DNA from: Stomoxys calcitrans
Taxonomy: Eukaryota > Arthropoda > Insecta > Diptera > Muscidae
Assembly: GCF_963082655.1 (NCBI RefSeq)
Contig: NC_081553.1
Location: 41,581,812 to 41,645,811, forward strand
DNA length: 64,000 bases
Reading direction: 5' to 3'
The notes beneath the pieces were generated by a model that worked only from the letters and a program-made list of their open reading frames with translations, made no database searches and was not told the DNA's origin. Positions within the stretch are counted from its first letter, which is position 1. Every line of letters starts with the position of its first letter. Shown piece by piece: positions 35,862 to 48,100 of the stretch. The translations under genes and the position numbers were made by a program.

Positions 35862-35929
35862 TTTCTTTAACGAGGAAGATGCGTCATAATTAATGATTAT
35901 GACAATTTATTGCAACAACTCTTTTTATA

Positions 35930-36500
35930 TGAATGTCCATTTATCTTCACAACTCCATTGAAATTACAATTTTTATTATCATTGTGTTTATTTTAATGGG
36001 CTCGTGTGCCTAACTTAATGAACATATGCATACACAGTGAGTACAGCATTTTAAGATTAAGCAAAGGTAGTTGACATTCAACCAAATTGTAGCTTAAAAT
36101 TAAGAAAAAATTATTACAAATATTATTCTCTTATTATTATTATTCGTAATTAGATTTTTGTATTAGAGATCTGATAGTATTTTTTAAGACTTTTAAATCA
36201 CAATAGAATATTTGTTTCGTCATGCACTGTGCATAGATGTTTCCCATGCATATTGCAATAAAGATAATTTTGCACAGATGCGAATAATTTGTAAATACAC
36301 CAGGAAATGTAGTATATATTTGGTGGCATAACTTAAACAAATCTAACAAATAATGAATTTTTGGGGCTATAATGTCATATAAGAGTACGGGCTTGTTGTA
36401 CTCTCAGCGGAAGTCATTGGATAATTAAAGTTTATGTTGTTGTTGAGTTTCCTTTTCCTGATTTGATACTTTGTCCGCCTTTGTAAAAACGCTTCGCATC
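35930..36500. other. AT-rich interval without a recognised gene
   Basis: No repeat-family match and no supported coding sequence; the minus-strand frame at 36140-36349 has no family features. Confidence 0.35.
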
Positions 36501-36501
36501 T

Positions 36502-38777
36502 TCTTATATATAAAAAATGAAATTGTTACGCTTAGTTTGGTTGTTAGTTGGTTTGTCTGTTCCGTATATAGATAAACGGCTGAACCGATTTTCATGAAAT
36601 TTTCACAGGTGGTAGAGTTTGAGCTCCCGGTACTACTTTTTTTTGATATCCGTTGGGGGGCGGACCCTCCCCCTTTCCCCAATTTTCAAAAACGCCAGAT
36701 CTGGGAGACGGTGCACTGATTTAGATAATTTTGTATACCACCTTATGGTACCCCAAAAACACAAAATTGGTATAACATTTTGGGGTCAAATAATCGGGGG
36801 TACGCCCCATCCCAAAACCCACCTGAACAGGCATGCGTACCGATTGGGACAATATGGGTATCAAATGGGAAGTATTTAAGAGCAGAGTACGAATTTGGTA
36901 TTAAAATTTCACTATTAATTTTTGGGGGTCCCCTACCTCAAAAAAAGCCTTAAGAGAACACTTTCACCGCTTTGGGCAATATGGTAGGTATTTAAAATAG
37001 GTATTTAAAAATAGAGTCCGAACTTAGAATTTAGATGAAACCCCAAGTGTCGAGGGGTCCTTCACCCATTAACACCACCCACCAGGACACTTTAACCACT
37101 TTGGGCATTATGGGTATCAAATAAAAGGTATTCATTATTACAATACAAATCTGACACTAAAATTAGTTTTTGGTGTATGAGGGCCCTCCTCACCCCCCAA
37201 AACTCCCCAGCAGGACAAATTTTTCTGACTGGGACAATATGAATATCAAATGAAAGCAATTTAAATGTAAAGTCCAATGCTGATATAAAAATGTATTCCT
37301 TGTTGTCTGAGGCGACTCCCCACAAACCAAAACCCTTCAACAGGACATACCGATTGGGACAATATGGGTATCATGCAAATGCAGTTTTTGCCCATGGCAA
37401 ACTTCCCACATATCAATGAGTGCAGTTCGATTCAAGTTTAAGCTCAATGATAAGGGGCCTCCTTTTTATAGCCGAGTCCGAACGGCGAGCCGCAGTGCGA
37501 CACCTCTTTGAAGAGAAGTTTTACATGGCATAGTACCTCACAAATGTTGCCAGCATTAGGAGGGGAAAACCACCGCTGAAAATTTTTTCTGATGGTCTCG
37601 CCAGGATTCGAACCCAGACGTTCAGCGTCATAGGCGGGCGTGCTAACCTCTGCGCTACGGTGGCCTCCGGTATGGGTATCATACGAAAGATATTTGGAAG
37701 CTAAGTACACATCTGTTATAAGAATTTGGTCCAAGCTGTCTACGGGGCTTCACCAACCCCAAAAACCCCCAAACCGGGCATGAATGTCCAACATCAAAAA
37801 GTGGATGTCAAATAAAAGGTCTTTGGGAGTTAAGTACGAATGGGATAGAGTCTGGGACCGGACCACCTAACAAATACCCTTCAATAGGACGTGTAGTTCG
37901 AGCGGGATAATATGTGAATTATCATGTTGAATAAGGATTCAAAAATCTGGGTCACGTCCAGCCGTCCTGCCATTCAGCAAGACATGTATATCGGGTCTTA
38001 ACGTCGGGGGAGCCACACTCTCCAATAAAAACACCTAAAAAAAGGGTAAAAATAACATATGAAGTTCGATCAGGATAGAAAAGGACAACAGTAAATGGTC
38101 TTTGGTACACTTTTTACCCTCAAATACCCCTTAAAGTGGACATAATTGTGGATTATGACAATAAGAAGGCTCAAATCTCATATCTGTTTTCTGGCCAAGT
38201 GTTTCAGGAATGCCTCACCTTAATTCCCCCTAAACAACACATATATATCGACTATAGCAATATGTAGCTCAAATGTGATTTTTGGGAGGCACTTTCGGGG
38301 CAAAGGGTTTGGCTACTCCAATAGACCACCAAAACCAAAAGAATGAAGTATATGTTACATGCTAACTATAATGGGCGGACTCCCCCCTTACCTTAATTTC
38401 AAAAACTCCATATCTCGGAGATGGGTTGGGCAATTTAAAATTAAGTTTGTTTAAAATAACTCGAAAACAGAAATTTGGTATCCTTGTTTAGGATGGGACA
38501 CCTAGGGGGGCAGCGCCACCCCCAAAACCTGATAATAATGACAATATGGGGCTTAAATTAAGGTTATTTGAGACTAGAGAACGAATCTGATATAGGACGG
38601 TCCTCCTCACCAAAAATATATTCCCATAGAGCACCAACATGATATCCACATTGGGGCGAAAATTTGAAAGGCCGTACCAGCCCCCCAAACAGGTCTTATT
38701 TTCTGACCGTGCCAGTTATAAGGCTCAGACAAAATAAGAGATTGAAAGAAGGCGCACCGGAGCGGGCCCTATCCAGC
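36502..38777 (-). mobile_element. 110-bp-unit element (copy 3), reverse
   Basis: It runs from TCTTATATATAAAAAATGAA plus CGGCTGAACCGATTTTCATG to GGAGCGGGCCCTATCCAGCT. Units read CCCCCAAAACC..GGGACAATATGGGTATCAAA. A full SINE with target duplication is inserted at 37375. It is joined directly to copy 4. Confidence 0.65.
37375..37670 (-). mobile_element. tRNA-derived SINE, full length with 12-bp target duplication
   Basis: TATGGGTATCAT flanks both sides (37363-37374 and 37671-37682) without mismatch. Reading the minus strand, the head GGCCACCGTAGCGCAGAGGT carries an A-box-like part. GGGTTCGAATCC is a pol III B box. The body contains ATGCTGGCAACATTTGTGAG, and the 3' end is ATGGGCAAA followed by a short A/T-rich tail. 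At 296 bp it is the reference copy for the family. A tRNA-derived SINE moves using a partner LINE (known for the class); the partner is not identified. Confidence 0.88.
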
Positions 38778-40380
38778 TAGTCTTATATATAAAAATCAAT
38801 TTGTGTTAGCTTGTTCGGCTGAACCGATTTTCTTGATATTTTCACAGATGTTGCATAATGATAATGTGGTGAAAATAGGGTACTACGTTTTTAATATCTG
38901 AAGGGGGGGCGGACCCACCCGCTTACCCTAATTTTCAGAAACGCCAGATCTCGGATATAGGTTGTGCGGTTTAAGCAAAATCTTGTATGCTCTCTTAAAG
39001 TTACCTGAAAACAAAAATTTGGTGTCCAAATTTCGGATGGGAAACCTAGGGGGGCCGCCCCACCCCAAAACCTAATAAATATATATATTGACCAATCACG
39101 ACAATATGGGACTCAAATGAAAGGTATTTAAGAGTAGAAAACGTATCTGATATCCAATTGTCGGACCTAGTGTTAAGGGGACCAACCCATCCCCCAAAAC
39201 ATCCCTAAATCGGACATAATTACCGACAATGGCAATATGGTACTCAAATGAATAGTATTTGCAAATTGGAAGTATTTGTTGACCATTGCAGTTTGGGGCT
39301 CAAATATGAGGTATTTTAGAGTAGAACAAGAATCTGATACATATTTTCACGGACAAGTCACTGAGTGGCCGCCCCATCCCTCAAAACAACTCCCAAAATG
39401 GTCATGCTTCTCGATTATGGAAATATGGGGCTCAAATGAAAGGTAATTGGGAGTAGAATGCGAATGTGATATCAACATTCGGGACCAACTGGCTAACCGA
39501 TGTCCTATCCGCAAATAGGAGGTATTTACTCACCATCACAATTTGGTTCTTAAAAAGAGTGGAGCTCGATATTGATAGTTTTTAGGCCCCTACCCCAAAC
39601 CAGACATATTTGCTGACTTTTGCAATAAGGGTTTTAAATAAAAGGTATTTGAGATTAGCAAACGTATTTGATATCCAATTTTGAGGCCAATGACAATATG
39701 GGGTTCAAATGAATGATATTTGAGAGTAAAGCAAGGCTAAGTGTTTGGGCGACTACCTCATTCCACAAAACACCCCTAAACCAGACATATTTACCGACCA
39801 TGTAAATGTGGGGTTCAAATGAAAGGTATTGGGGAATAGAGCACGAAATTGACACCCACTTTCAGGACCAATTTTCTGGGGGTCTACCCTTTCCCCAAAA
39901 ACACCCCACAAACAGCAATTATTTACTGACCATCACAATATGGGGTCAAATAAAGGTATTTGGGAGTATAATACTAATTTACCGATCATGGTAATATGTG
40001 GCTCAAATGAAAGCTATTTAAGATTTGAAAACTAATTTAATAAACAATTTTGGGGCAAGTGTTTGCGGGATGCCTCATCCCATAAACTTAGACCCCTTAG
40101 ACCAATGGTAATATGGGGTTTAAAAAAATGGTTTTTGAAGGTAGAGCAAGATGCTGATCTTGCAATGGAATCTCAACAGGTAGAGCACGCTGCTAATATT
40201 TTTTCAGGGCTAAGTGTCTGGGGGACCAACTCAGAAAACATCCCTAAATTGGACATACATATTTAGCGATCTTGGAGCTCAAATGAAAGATATTTAGGAG
40301 TAGGGCACGAAATTCATATCCACTTACGGGACCACGTTTCTGTAAATATTCAAAGGAGTGGGCCCTGTCCAGCTAGTAGC
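38778..40380 (-). mobile_element. 110-bp-unit element (copy 4), reverse
   Basis: It begins with the same TATATATA end (TCTTATATATAAAAATCAAT) and ends GAGTGGGCCCTGTCCAGCTA. About a dozen units contain GACAATATGGGGCTCAAATG. It is head-to-tail with copy 3. Confidence 0.65.
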
Positions 40381-40384
40381 ATAT

Positions 40385-41205
40385 ACAATCTATCCCTCCC
40401 GCTAATGCCAATTGACGAATACTCCTTATTAGTGTATGTCAGTTGGAATTGTAAATGGGCCATATCGGTCCATGTTTTGATATAGCTGCCCTATAAACCG
40501 ATCTTGGATCTTGATTTCTTGAGTCACTAGAGTGCGCAATCTTATCCGATTTGGCTGAAATTTTGAATGAGGTGTTTTGTTATGATTTTCAACAACTGTG
40601 TTAAGTGTGGTTCAAATCGGTCCATAACCTAATATAGCTGTCATATAAACCGATCTGGGGTCTTGACTTCTTCACCCTCTAAAAGGCGCAATTCTTATCC
40701 GATTTGGCTGAAATTTTGCATGATGTGTTTTGTTATGATTTCCAACAACTGTGCCAAATAATTGGTCCATAACTTGATATAGCTGCCATATAAACCGATC
40801 TGGGATCTTGAATTCTTGAGCATCTAGAGGTCGCAATTATTATCCGATTTGGTTAAAATTTTGTACTACGACTTTTCCCATGAATTTGAACATACGTGTC
40901 AATTATGGTCTGAATCGGTCTATAACCTGATACGGCTCCCATATAAACCGATCTCCCTATTTTACTTCATGAGCCCCTTAAGGGCGAATTTTTTTTTTCG
41001 AATTGGCTGAAATTTACGCAACAATTTCAACTATAGGACGATAACTTGCTATTATAGCTCCAATATCATAGCACTTCTTTCCTTTTATCATATCCTTGCG
41101 TAAAAAGAGATACCGGGAAAAGAACTCAACAAATGCGATCTATGGTGGAGGGTATATAAGATTCGGCCCGGCCCGGCCAAACTTAGCACGCTTTTTTTGT
41201 AGTTC
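40385..41205 (+). mobile_element. Mini-me type A element, headless
   Basis: Body units start near 40430 (GGAATTGTAAATGGGCCATA) and the tail GGTGGAGGGTATATAAGATT leads to CGGCCCGGCCCGGCC, where the palindrome has gained an extra CGGCC. The head and GTCY part are absent. Confidence 0.7.
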
Positions 41206-42051
41206 TAATAGGAATATGACTTGGACAAAGTTAACATTTACTTAATGATAATACAATACAACACAATGGAATTTTTAAACTCCCCATATCGTTGCGGCAA
41301 TAAAATAAAAAGGCATTTGTAATGTGAAATACAAAATAATTTCACTCCTGCCATGGAATGACAAATATTTTACACTTTTCTCCAATTTCAGTCAATAGTT
41401 TTCATTTCGAATATTATTTCCAGAAAACGATCAACGGACAACGGTCCAAATCGGTAAATGAGTTGGCCAAACAGTCAGTTGCCACATATGGTGGCGGCGA
41501 ACGGCGTCACAGAGCAAGATCAATATACAATAATACCAATTAATCGATCACCGAGAAATGGCATTAGCCAGCCAGCGGCAACACCTTACAGTCAGTCAGT
41601 CAGTCATTGGCCATTGCTACCGAATGTCCGATTGTGACCATGACAGTGGCAGCCATATCAAATCGACTGACTGTGACTTCTGCCACAGCAACTTGTTAAG
41701 TCATTACCAAATCAAATAATTAACTGCATTGATATGATTCCTTGGAAATCTAAGAGAAGTGGCAAAGAAAAAGGCAAAGTTGGAGAAAAAAAATAAATAT
41801 AATAAAACAAGGCATAAAAATGTAAGTGACAATTCCAAAATAAACTCGCTGCCTATGGAAGAGTGGACACGAGGACAGACAAATGCTTAGGACCAATAGA
41901 TGGACACTGAGTGAAGATCAACAATGATGTTTTGAATGTTGTCTCAAATGAAACTGAAAATTTCCACAAATGATCACGAATGGCGCATTGAACAACATCT
42001 GTGTTTTGTTATACATTTGTCGCCTGCCGCACAGTGGGAGAATATGCTAAT
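41206..42051. other. Non-repetitive interval
   Basis: Complex sequence with (CAGT)n-like runs and no repeat-family match. It holds the candidate exon at 41391-41821. Confidence 0.4.
41391..41821 (+). other. Candidate spliced non-coding or terminal-coding exon
   Basis: Two acceptor-like sites (CTCCAATTTCAG ending at 41390 and ATTATTTCCAG ending near 41412) precede a stretch of lower AT content, and AAAAT|GTAAGTG at 41822 is a good donor. One frame after the second acceptor reads SKSVNELAKQSVATYGGGER before a stop, which could be a coding end. It may be a UTR exon of a larger gene or chance. Confidence 0.2.
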
Positions 42052-42188
42052 GCAAATTTGCCCACAAACATTTCTTTAAGGAATAGGAGGTAAACTTCTC
42101 ACATATTACTGGGTACTGTCCAATTCAAGTTTAGGCTCAATGATAAGGAACTGATTTTGTAATTGGCTAGTCCAAACGGCGTTCCCAG
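42052..42188 (-). mobile_element. tRNA-derived SINE, 3' fragment
   Basis: The reverse orientation gives GCTCAATGATAAGG and AGGTAAACTTCTCACATAT, matching the 3' half of the SINE. No head. Confidence 0.7.
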
Positions 42189-43164
42189 TCCGATATAGAC
42201 AAAACTTCAGGCAAATTGAGTAACAAATGCACCCTCAAGAGGCTTGGAAAGTCAAATTGGGAGATCGGATTATATGGCAGCTGATATTGCTGCTATGAAC
42301 CGATTTCAATCATACTCACCACAGTTGTAGGAAGCCATAACAAAACGATGCAAGCAAAATTTCAACCAAATTGGATAAGAATTGCGCCGTCTAGGACTCA
42401 AGAAGTCAAATCAGGAGATCGGTTTATATGGCAGCTATATCAGGATATGGAGCGATTTAGACCAAACCAAAAGAATGTGTGCAAAATTTCAGCCAAATCG
42501 AATAAGAATTGCACTCTGTAGAAGCTCAAGAAGTCAAGAGCTAAAATCGGTTTATATAACAGCTATATCCGGAAGCCACCGTTAGCATCTCCGCCTTTGA
42601 CGCTGAAAGCCTGGGTTCGAATCCTGGCGAGATCATCAGAGATAATTTTCAGCGGTGGTTTTCCCCTCCTAATGCTGGCAACATTTGTGAGGAATTATGC
42701 CATGTAAAAACTTCTCTCCCAAGAAGTGTCGCACTGCGGCACGCCGTTCGGACACAGCTATAAAATGGAGGTCCCTTATCATTGAGCTTAAAACTTGAAT
42801 CGGACTGCACTCATTGATATGTGAGAAGTTTGCCCCTGTTCCTTAGTGGAATGTTCATGGGCAAAATTTGCAATTTGCAATATCAGGTTATGGACTGATT
42901 TAGACCATACTAAGCACAGATGTTTGAAGCTATAACAAAACCGCTCACGCAAAATTTTAGCCAAATTGGATAAGAATTGCGCCCTCTAGAGGCTTAAGAA
43001 GTCAAGACCCAAGATCGTTTTACATGGCAGCTATATAAAAACATCTACCGATTTGATCCATTTACAATCCCAAACGACTTGAACAAAAAAGAAATATTTG
43101 TGCAAAATTTTAAGCGCCTAGCTTTACTCCTTCGAAGGTAAGCGTGCTCTCGACAGACAGACAG
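42189..43164 (-). mobile_element. Mini-me type A body, reverse, split by a SINE
   Basis: Reversed units (GATCGGTTTATATGGCAGCT) run up to a short GTCY complement (GACAGACAGACAG at about 43155). A SINE interrupts one unit at 42570. The head is missing; the copy meets a forward copy at 43165. Confidence 0.7.
42570..42879 (+). mobile_element. tRNA-derived SINE, near full length, A box deleted
   Basis: The B box GGGTTCGAATCC, body and 3' end match the copy at 37375. The head reads GGAAGCCACCGTTAGCATCT and lacks about a dozen bases (GCGCAGAGG region) that form the A box. ATATC is present on both flanks (42565-42569, 42880-42884). The insertion site is inside a mini-me unit. Confidence 0.82.
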
Positions 43165-43997
43165 ATGACTTATTGAGCCTCTAGAAGGCGCCATTCTTAT
43201 CCAATTTGGATGAAATTTTGCACTCATGGTTTTATTTTGACACACAACAACACTGCCAAGTATGGTTCAAATCGGTTTATAACCTGATACAGCTTCCATA
43301 CAAACCGATCTCGAATGTTGACTTCATTTATTATCCGATTTGGATGAAATTTTGCATGAAGTGTTTTGGTTTGACTTCTAACAACTGTGCCAAATATGGT
43401 CCAAATCGGATCATAACCTGATATACCGATTTCAGATCTTGACTTTTGATCCGATAGAGGGCGCAATTTCATGAACCGCTGCAGGGTGCATTTATTATCC
43501 GATTTGACTGAAATTTTGTATGAAGTGTTTTGGTTTCACTATTTGGATCTTTACTCCTTGAGCCGATAGAGGGCGCAATTATTATCCAATTTGGCTGAAA
43601 TTTTGCATGAAGTGTTTTGCTTTGACCATAAACAACTGTGCCAAGTACGATTCGTATCTGGTCATAACCTGATATAACTCCAATATAAACCAAGCTCGAT
43701 CTTGACTTCTTATACCGCTAGAGGGCGCAATTTTTATCCGATTTGGCTGCAATTTTGCATGAAGTTTTTTGCTTTGACCATCAACAACTGTACAAATTAT
43801 GGATATAACGGTTCATAACCTGATATAGCTCCCATATAAACCGATTTCGGATCTTGACTTCTTGAGCCGATAGAGGGCGCAATTATTATCCGATTTGCCT
43901 GAAATTTCACTAGAAGTGTTTTGGTTGGACCATCAACAACTGTGCCAAATACGATAAGATTCTGCCCGGCTGAATTTAGCACGCTTTTACTTTCTTT
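43165..43997 (+). mobile_element. Mini-me type A body and tail, forward
   Basis: Forward units (TTATCCGATTTGGCTGAAAT) are followed by the degraded tail GATTCTGCCCGGCTGAATTT and GCACGCTTTTACTT. It joins the reversed copy at 42189-43164 head to head. Confidence 0.7.
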
Positions 43998-45189
43998 TTC
44001 TAAGATTTCCCAGACTTTCTATGACTTTGTCAAAATTTAAAATTGATACTAATTAACTAAATCACCCACTGTAAGCCGAACATTTTGCACTTTGCTACAT
44101 TTGTGGCATCTACAAAGTAATGTTGGTGCTGGTGCATTATCTTTCAACTTCTGCTTGCTACTGCTCTATAGATTTTGTTACACTAACAAAACCAGTTGCT
44201 TCAAAAAAATATCTCAACATTTTTCTTTACTGCCAGTTGTGTTATATTGTTATCGAGTTTGTTTTTTTTCCTTCAATAGTTTTCCCAGTATTTTGTTAGT
44301 AAATTATTTACTTTATTGGTCTGACTGAGTGACGGTTCGCCCCCTGCAGCACTGAGCAGTGGTGCTTGGCAGCATCTCGCTGATGACAATCGCCTCAAAT
44401 ATTGATTCAAAAGAAAAAGTGAAATTTCTTCGTAACTGAAATTACACCGTTTAGCTGGCCAATAAAAAAACAACAACAACAACAACAAGAAAATTATAAT
44501 GTAAAGATTTCAATGGTCGTTAATCAATTGTTTAGCGACTGTGATTTTCTAATCGCTCACTGTTGAAAAAGTGTCATAAATAAAAAAGATCAAATTATAG
44601 TCTTTCGCCAAATGTCATGGTGCGTCAAAATAATGGCCATAACGTAATAATTGTTTGCGCTAGCCAAGTGTCATTACATGAACTGAGGTGGATTTTCCAT
44701 TTTATCGTTGTTGTTTTTTTTTTTTTAATTGAATTGCAACAAGTGTTTTTGTTTAATTATTATTGTACCATCTTTACGTCTTTTTTGCTTAATTTTAACA
44801 ACCGAGTGTATGGTGGCTTATCATTATAGTTTCCTTTCCAAAATTAAATAACAAATTAGCAAATATTTGTCAAATAACAAAAAGTGACCACGATATTCAT
44901 TTTAAATCACTTACGTGCGATTTTTTATAAAAGAGAACGGAAGTGAAAGATAAACAAACAAAAAAGCAAACTTGGAAGACAGAGATAGTTTTTTACAAAC
45001 AAAATTGTCATTTGTTTTCAAAGATAAGCTTAAAAACTGTATGATAAATAAAATTAACCATATGCGAATGTCTTAAAAACACTTGTTTTCAAACATATTT
45101 ACTAGCAATCATTAGAAAAGACATATAATATTCATGTGTCTTAGTAGATCAAGCTGTTTCTCAACACGATAATCCACCTATTCGTCTAA
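43998..45189. other. AT-rich non-repetitive interval
   Basis: A short (CAA)n run lies at 44471-44488. Otherwise no repeat family and no supported gene; possibly intergenic or intronic host DNA. Confidence 0.4.
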
Positions 45190-48100
45190 TCCCAGACTCC
45201 TAAAAGTACTACCCAGATTCCTTGCAGAAATCTAGATCCTTATAACGAATCCCAAGTTCATAAAATAAATCCTCCATTTTCTTATATATTCCAAGATTCT
45301 GCTGAGACATAGGGTGCTCCACGAAGAAACCCAAGATTACCCTACGGAATCCTAGATTCCTCTCAGAAATCCCAGATTGCTCTCAGAAATCCCAGATTGC
45401 ACTCAGAAATCCAAGATTGCTCTCAGAAATCCCAGATTACCATACGGAATCCCAGATTCCTCTCAATAATACCAGACTCCTCTTAGGAATAGCAGATTCC
45501 TCGAAGGAATAGCAGATTCGCCGAAGGAATCCAAAATTCCCTGAAGGAATAACAGATTCCTCAGAGGAATCTTAAATTACTGTAAGGAATTCCAGATTCC
45601 TCTAAGCAAACCCAGATGGCAAATGCAAATTTGCCCTTGAATATTCCATTTAGGAACAGGGGCAACTTCTCACAAATCAATGAAGGCTCTCCGACTTAAG
45701 TTTTAAGCTCAATGATAAGTGATCTCCATTTTACAGTGGAGTCCGAATGGCGTGCCGCAGTGCTAAACCTCTTTGGGGGGAAGTTTTTATATGGGAAACT
45801 ACCCCACAAATGCAGCCAGCATTAGGATGGGATAACCAACGCTTAAAATTTTTACGATGTTCTCGTTAACCAAATCTACATATCTTTTAGGAAATATAAT
45901 ATCCTCTAAGGAAACCTTTATTCCTCCAAGGAATTCCAGATTCCCCTGAAGAAATACCAGATGCCTCTAAGCAATCCCAGATTACTCAAAATCCTCTTAA
46001 AAATCCCAGTCCCCTCAAGGAATCCCAGATTCGCCTGAAGAGTCCCAGATTTCTCCAATCCCTGATTCCACTAAGGAAAACCCGAATCCTCTAAGGAAAC
46101 CCTGATACCTCTAAGGAATCTCCGAATCCTGTAAGGAATCCCCGATTACTCTAAGGAATCCCTGATTCCTCCAAGGAACCCCTGATTCCTCCAAGGAACC
46201 CCTGATTCCTCCAAGGAACCCCTGATTCCTCCAAGGAAACCCTGATTCCTCCAAGGAATCCCTGATTCCTCCAAGGAATCCCTGATTCCTCCAAGGAATC
46301 CCTGATTCCTCCAAGGAATCCCTGATTCCTCCAAGGAATCCCTGATTCCTCCAAGGAATCCCTGATTCCTCCAAGGAATCCCTGATTCCTCCAAGGAATC
46401 CCTGATTCCTCCAAGGAATCCCTGATTCCTCCAAGGAATCCCTGATTCCTTCAAGGAATCCCTGATTCCTTCAAGGAATCCCTGATTCCTCCAAGGAATC
46501 CCTGATTCCTGCAAGGAATCCCTGAATCCTCCAAGGAATCCCTGATTCCTCTAAGGAATCCCTGATTCCTCCAAAGAATCCCTGATTCCTCCAAAGAATC
46601 CCTGATTCCTCCAAAGAATCCCTGATTCCTCCAAGGAATCCCTGATTCCTCCAAGGAATCCCTGATTTCTCCAAGGAATCCCTGATTCCTCCAAGGAATC
46701 CCTGATTCCTCCAAGGAATCCCTGATTCCTCCAAGGAATCCCTGATTCCTCCAAGGAATCCCTGATTCCTCCAAGGAATCCCTGATTCCTGTGAGGAATC
46801 CCTGATTCCTCCAAGGAATCCCTGATTCCTGTGAGGAATCCCTGATTCCTGTGAGGAATCCCTGATTCCTGTGAGGAATCCCTGATTCCTGTGAGGAATC
46901 CCTGATTCCTGTGAGGAATCCCTGATTCCTGTGAGGAATCCCTGATTCCTGTGAGGAATCCCTGATTCCTGTGAGGAATCCCTGATTCCTGTGAGGAATC
47001 CCTGATTCCTGCAAGGAATCCCTGATTCCTGCAAGGAATCCCTGATTCCTGCAAGGAATCCCTGATTCCTGCAAGGAATCCCTGATTCCTGCAAGGAATC
47101 CCTGATTCCTGCAAGGAATCCCTGATTCCTGCAAGGAATCCCTGATTCCTGCAAGGAATCCCTGATTCCTGCAAGGAATCCCTGATTCCTGCAAGGAATC
47201 CCTGATTCCTGCAAGGAATCCCTGATTCCTGCAAGGAATCCCTGATTCCTGCAAGGAATCCCTGATTCCTGCAAGGAATCCCCGATTCCTGCAAGGAATC
47301 CCTGATTCCTGCAAGGAATCCCTGATTCCTGCAAAGAATCCCTGATTCCTCCAAGGAACCCCTGATTCCTCCAAGGAAACCCTGATTTCTCCAAGGAAAC
47401 CCTGATTCCTCCAAGGAATTCCTGATTCCCTCAAGGTATCCCCGATTCCTCCAAGGAACCCCTGATTCCTCCAAGGAAACCCTGATTCCTGCAAGGAAAC
47501 CCTGATTCCTCCAAGGAATTCCTGATTCCCTCAAGGTATCCCAGATTCCTTCAAGGAATCCCAGATTCCTTCAAGGAATCCCTGATTCCTTCAAGGAATT
47601 CTTGATTCCTCCAAGGAATTCTTGATTCCTCCAAGGAACCCCTGATTCCTCCCTGATTCCTCTAAGGAATCCCTGATTCCTCTAAGGAATCTCTGATTCC
47701 TCCAAGCAATCTTTGATTCCTCCAAGGAATCTTTGATTCCCCTAAGGAATCCCTGATTCCTCTAAGGAATCCATGATTCCTCTAAGGAATCCCTGATTTC
47801 TTTAAGGAATCACCGATTCCTCCTAGGAATCCCCGAATCCTGTAAGGAATCCCCGATTTCTCTAAGGAATCCCCGATTCCTCTAAGAAATCCCCGATTCC
47901 CCTAAGGAATCCCCAATTCCTCCCAGGAATTCCTTGGAGTAATCGCAGATTTCTCTAAGACATCCCGATTCCTCTAAGGACATCCCGATCCCTCTAAGCA
48001 AATCCCGATTCCTCTTATGAATTTCAGATTCCTCTGTGGACTTCAATCCGCTTTGGAATCCCAAATTCCGCTTGGGAATACCAAATTCCTCTAAGAAATC

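Noticed and set aside
37600..37670. tRNA gene suggested by the B box and tRNA-like head
   Set aside because: It is continuous with a 296-bp SINE with target duplications; no intact cloverleaf or separate terminator.
46451..47534. Long minus-strand reading frames (up to 347 codons) of a 20-residue repeat protein
   Set aside because: They arise in all three frames from a stop-free 20-bp minisatellite; there is no start context, signal or conserved domain.
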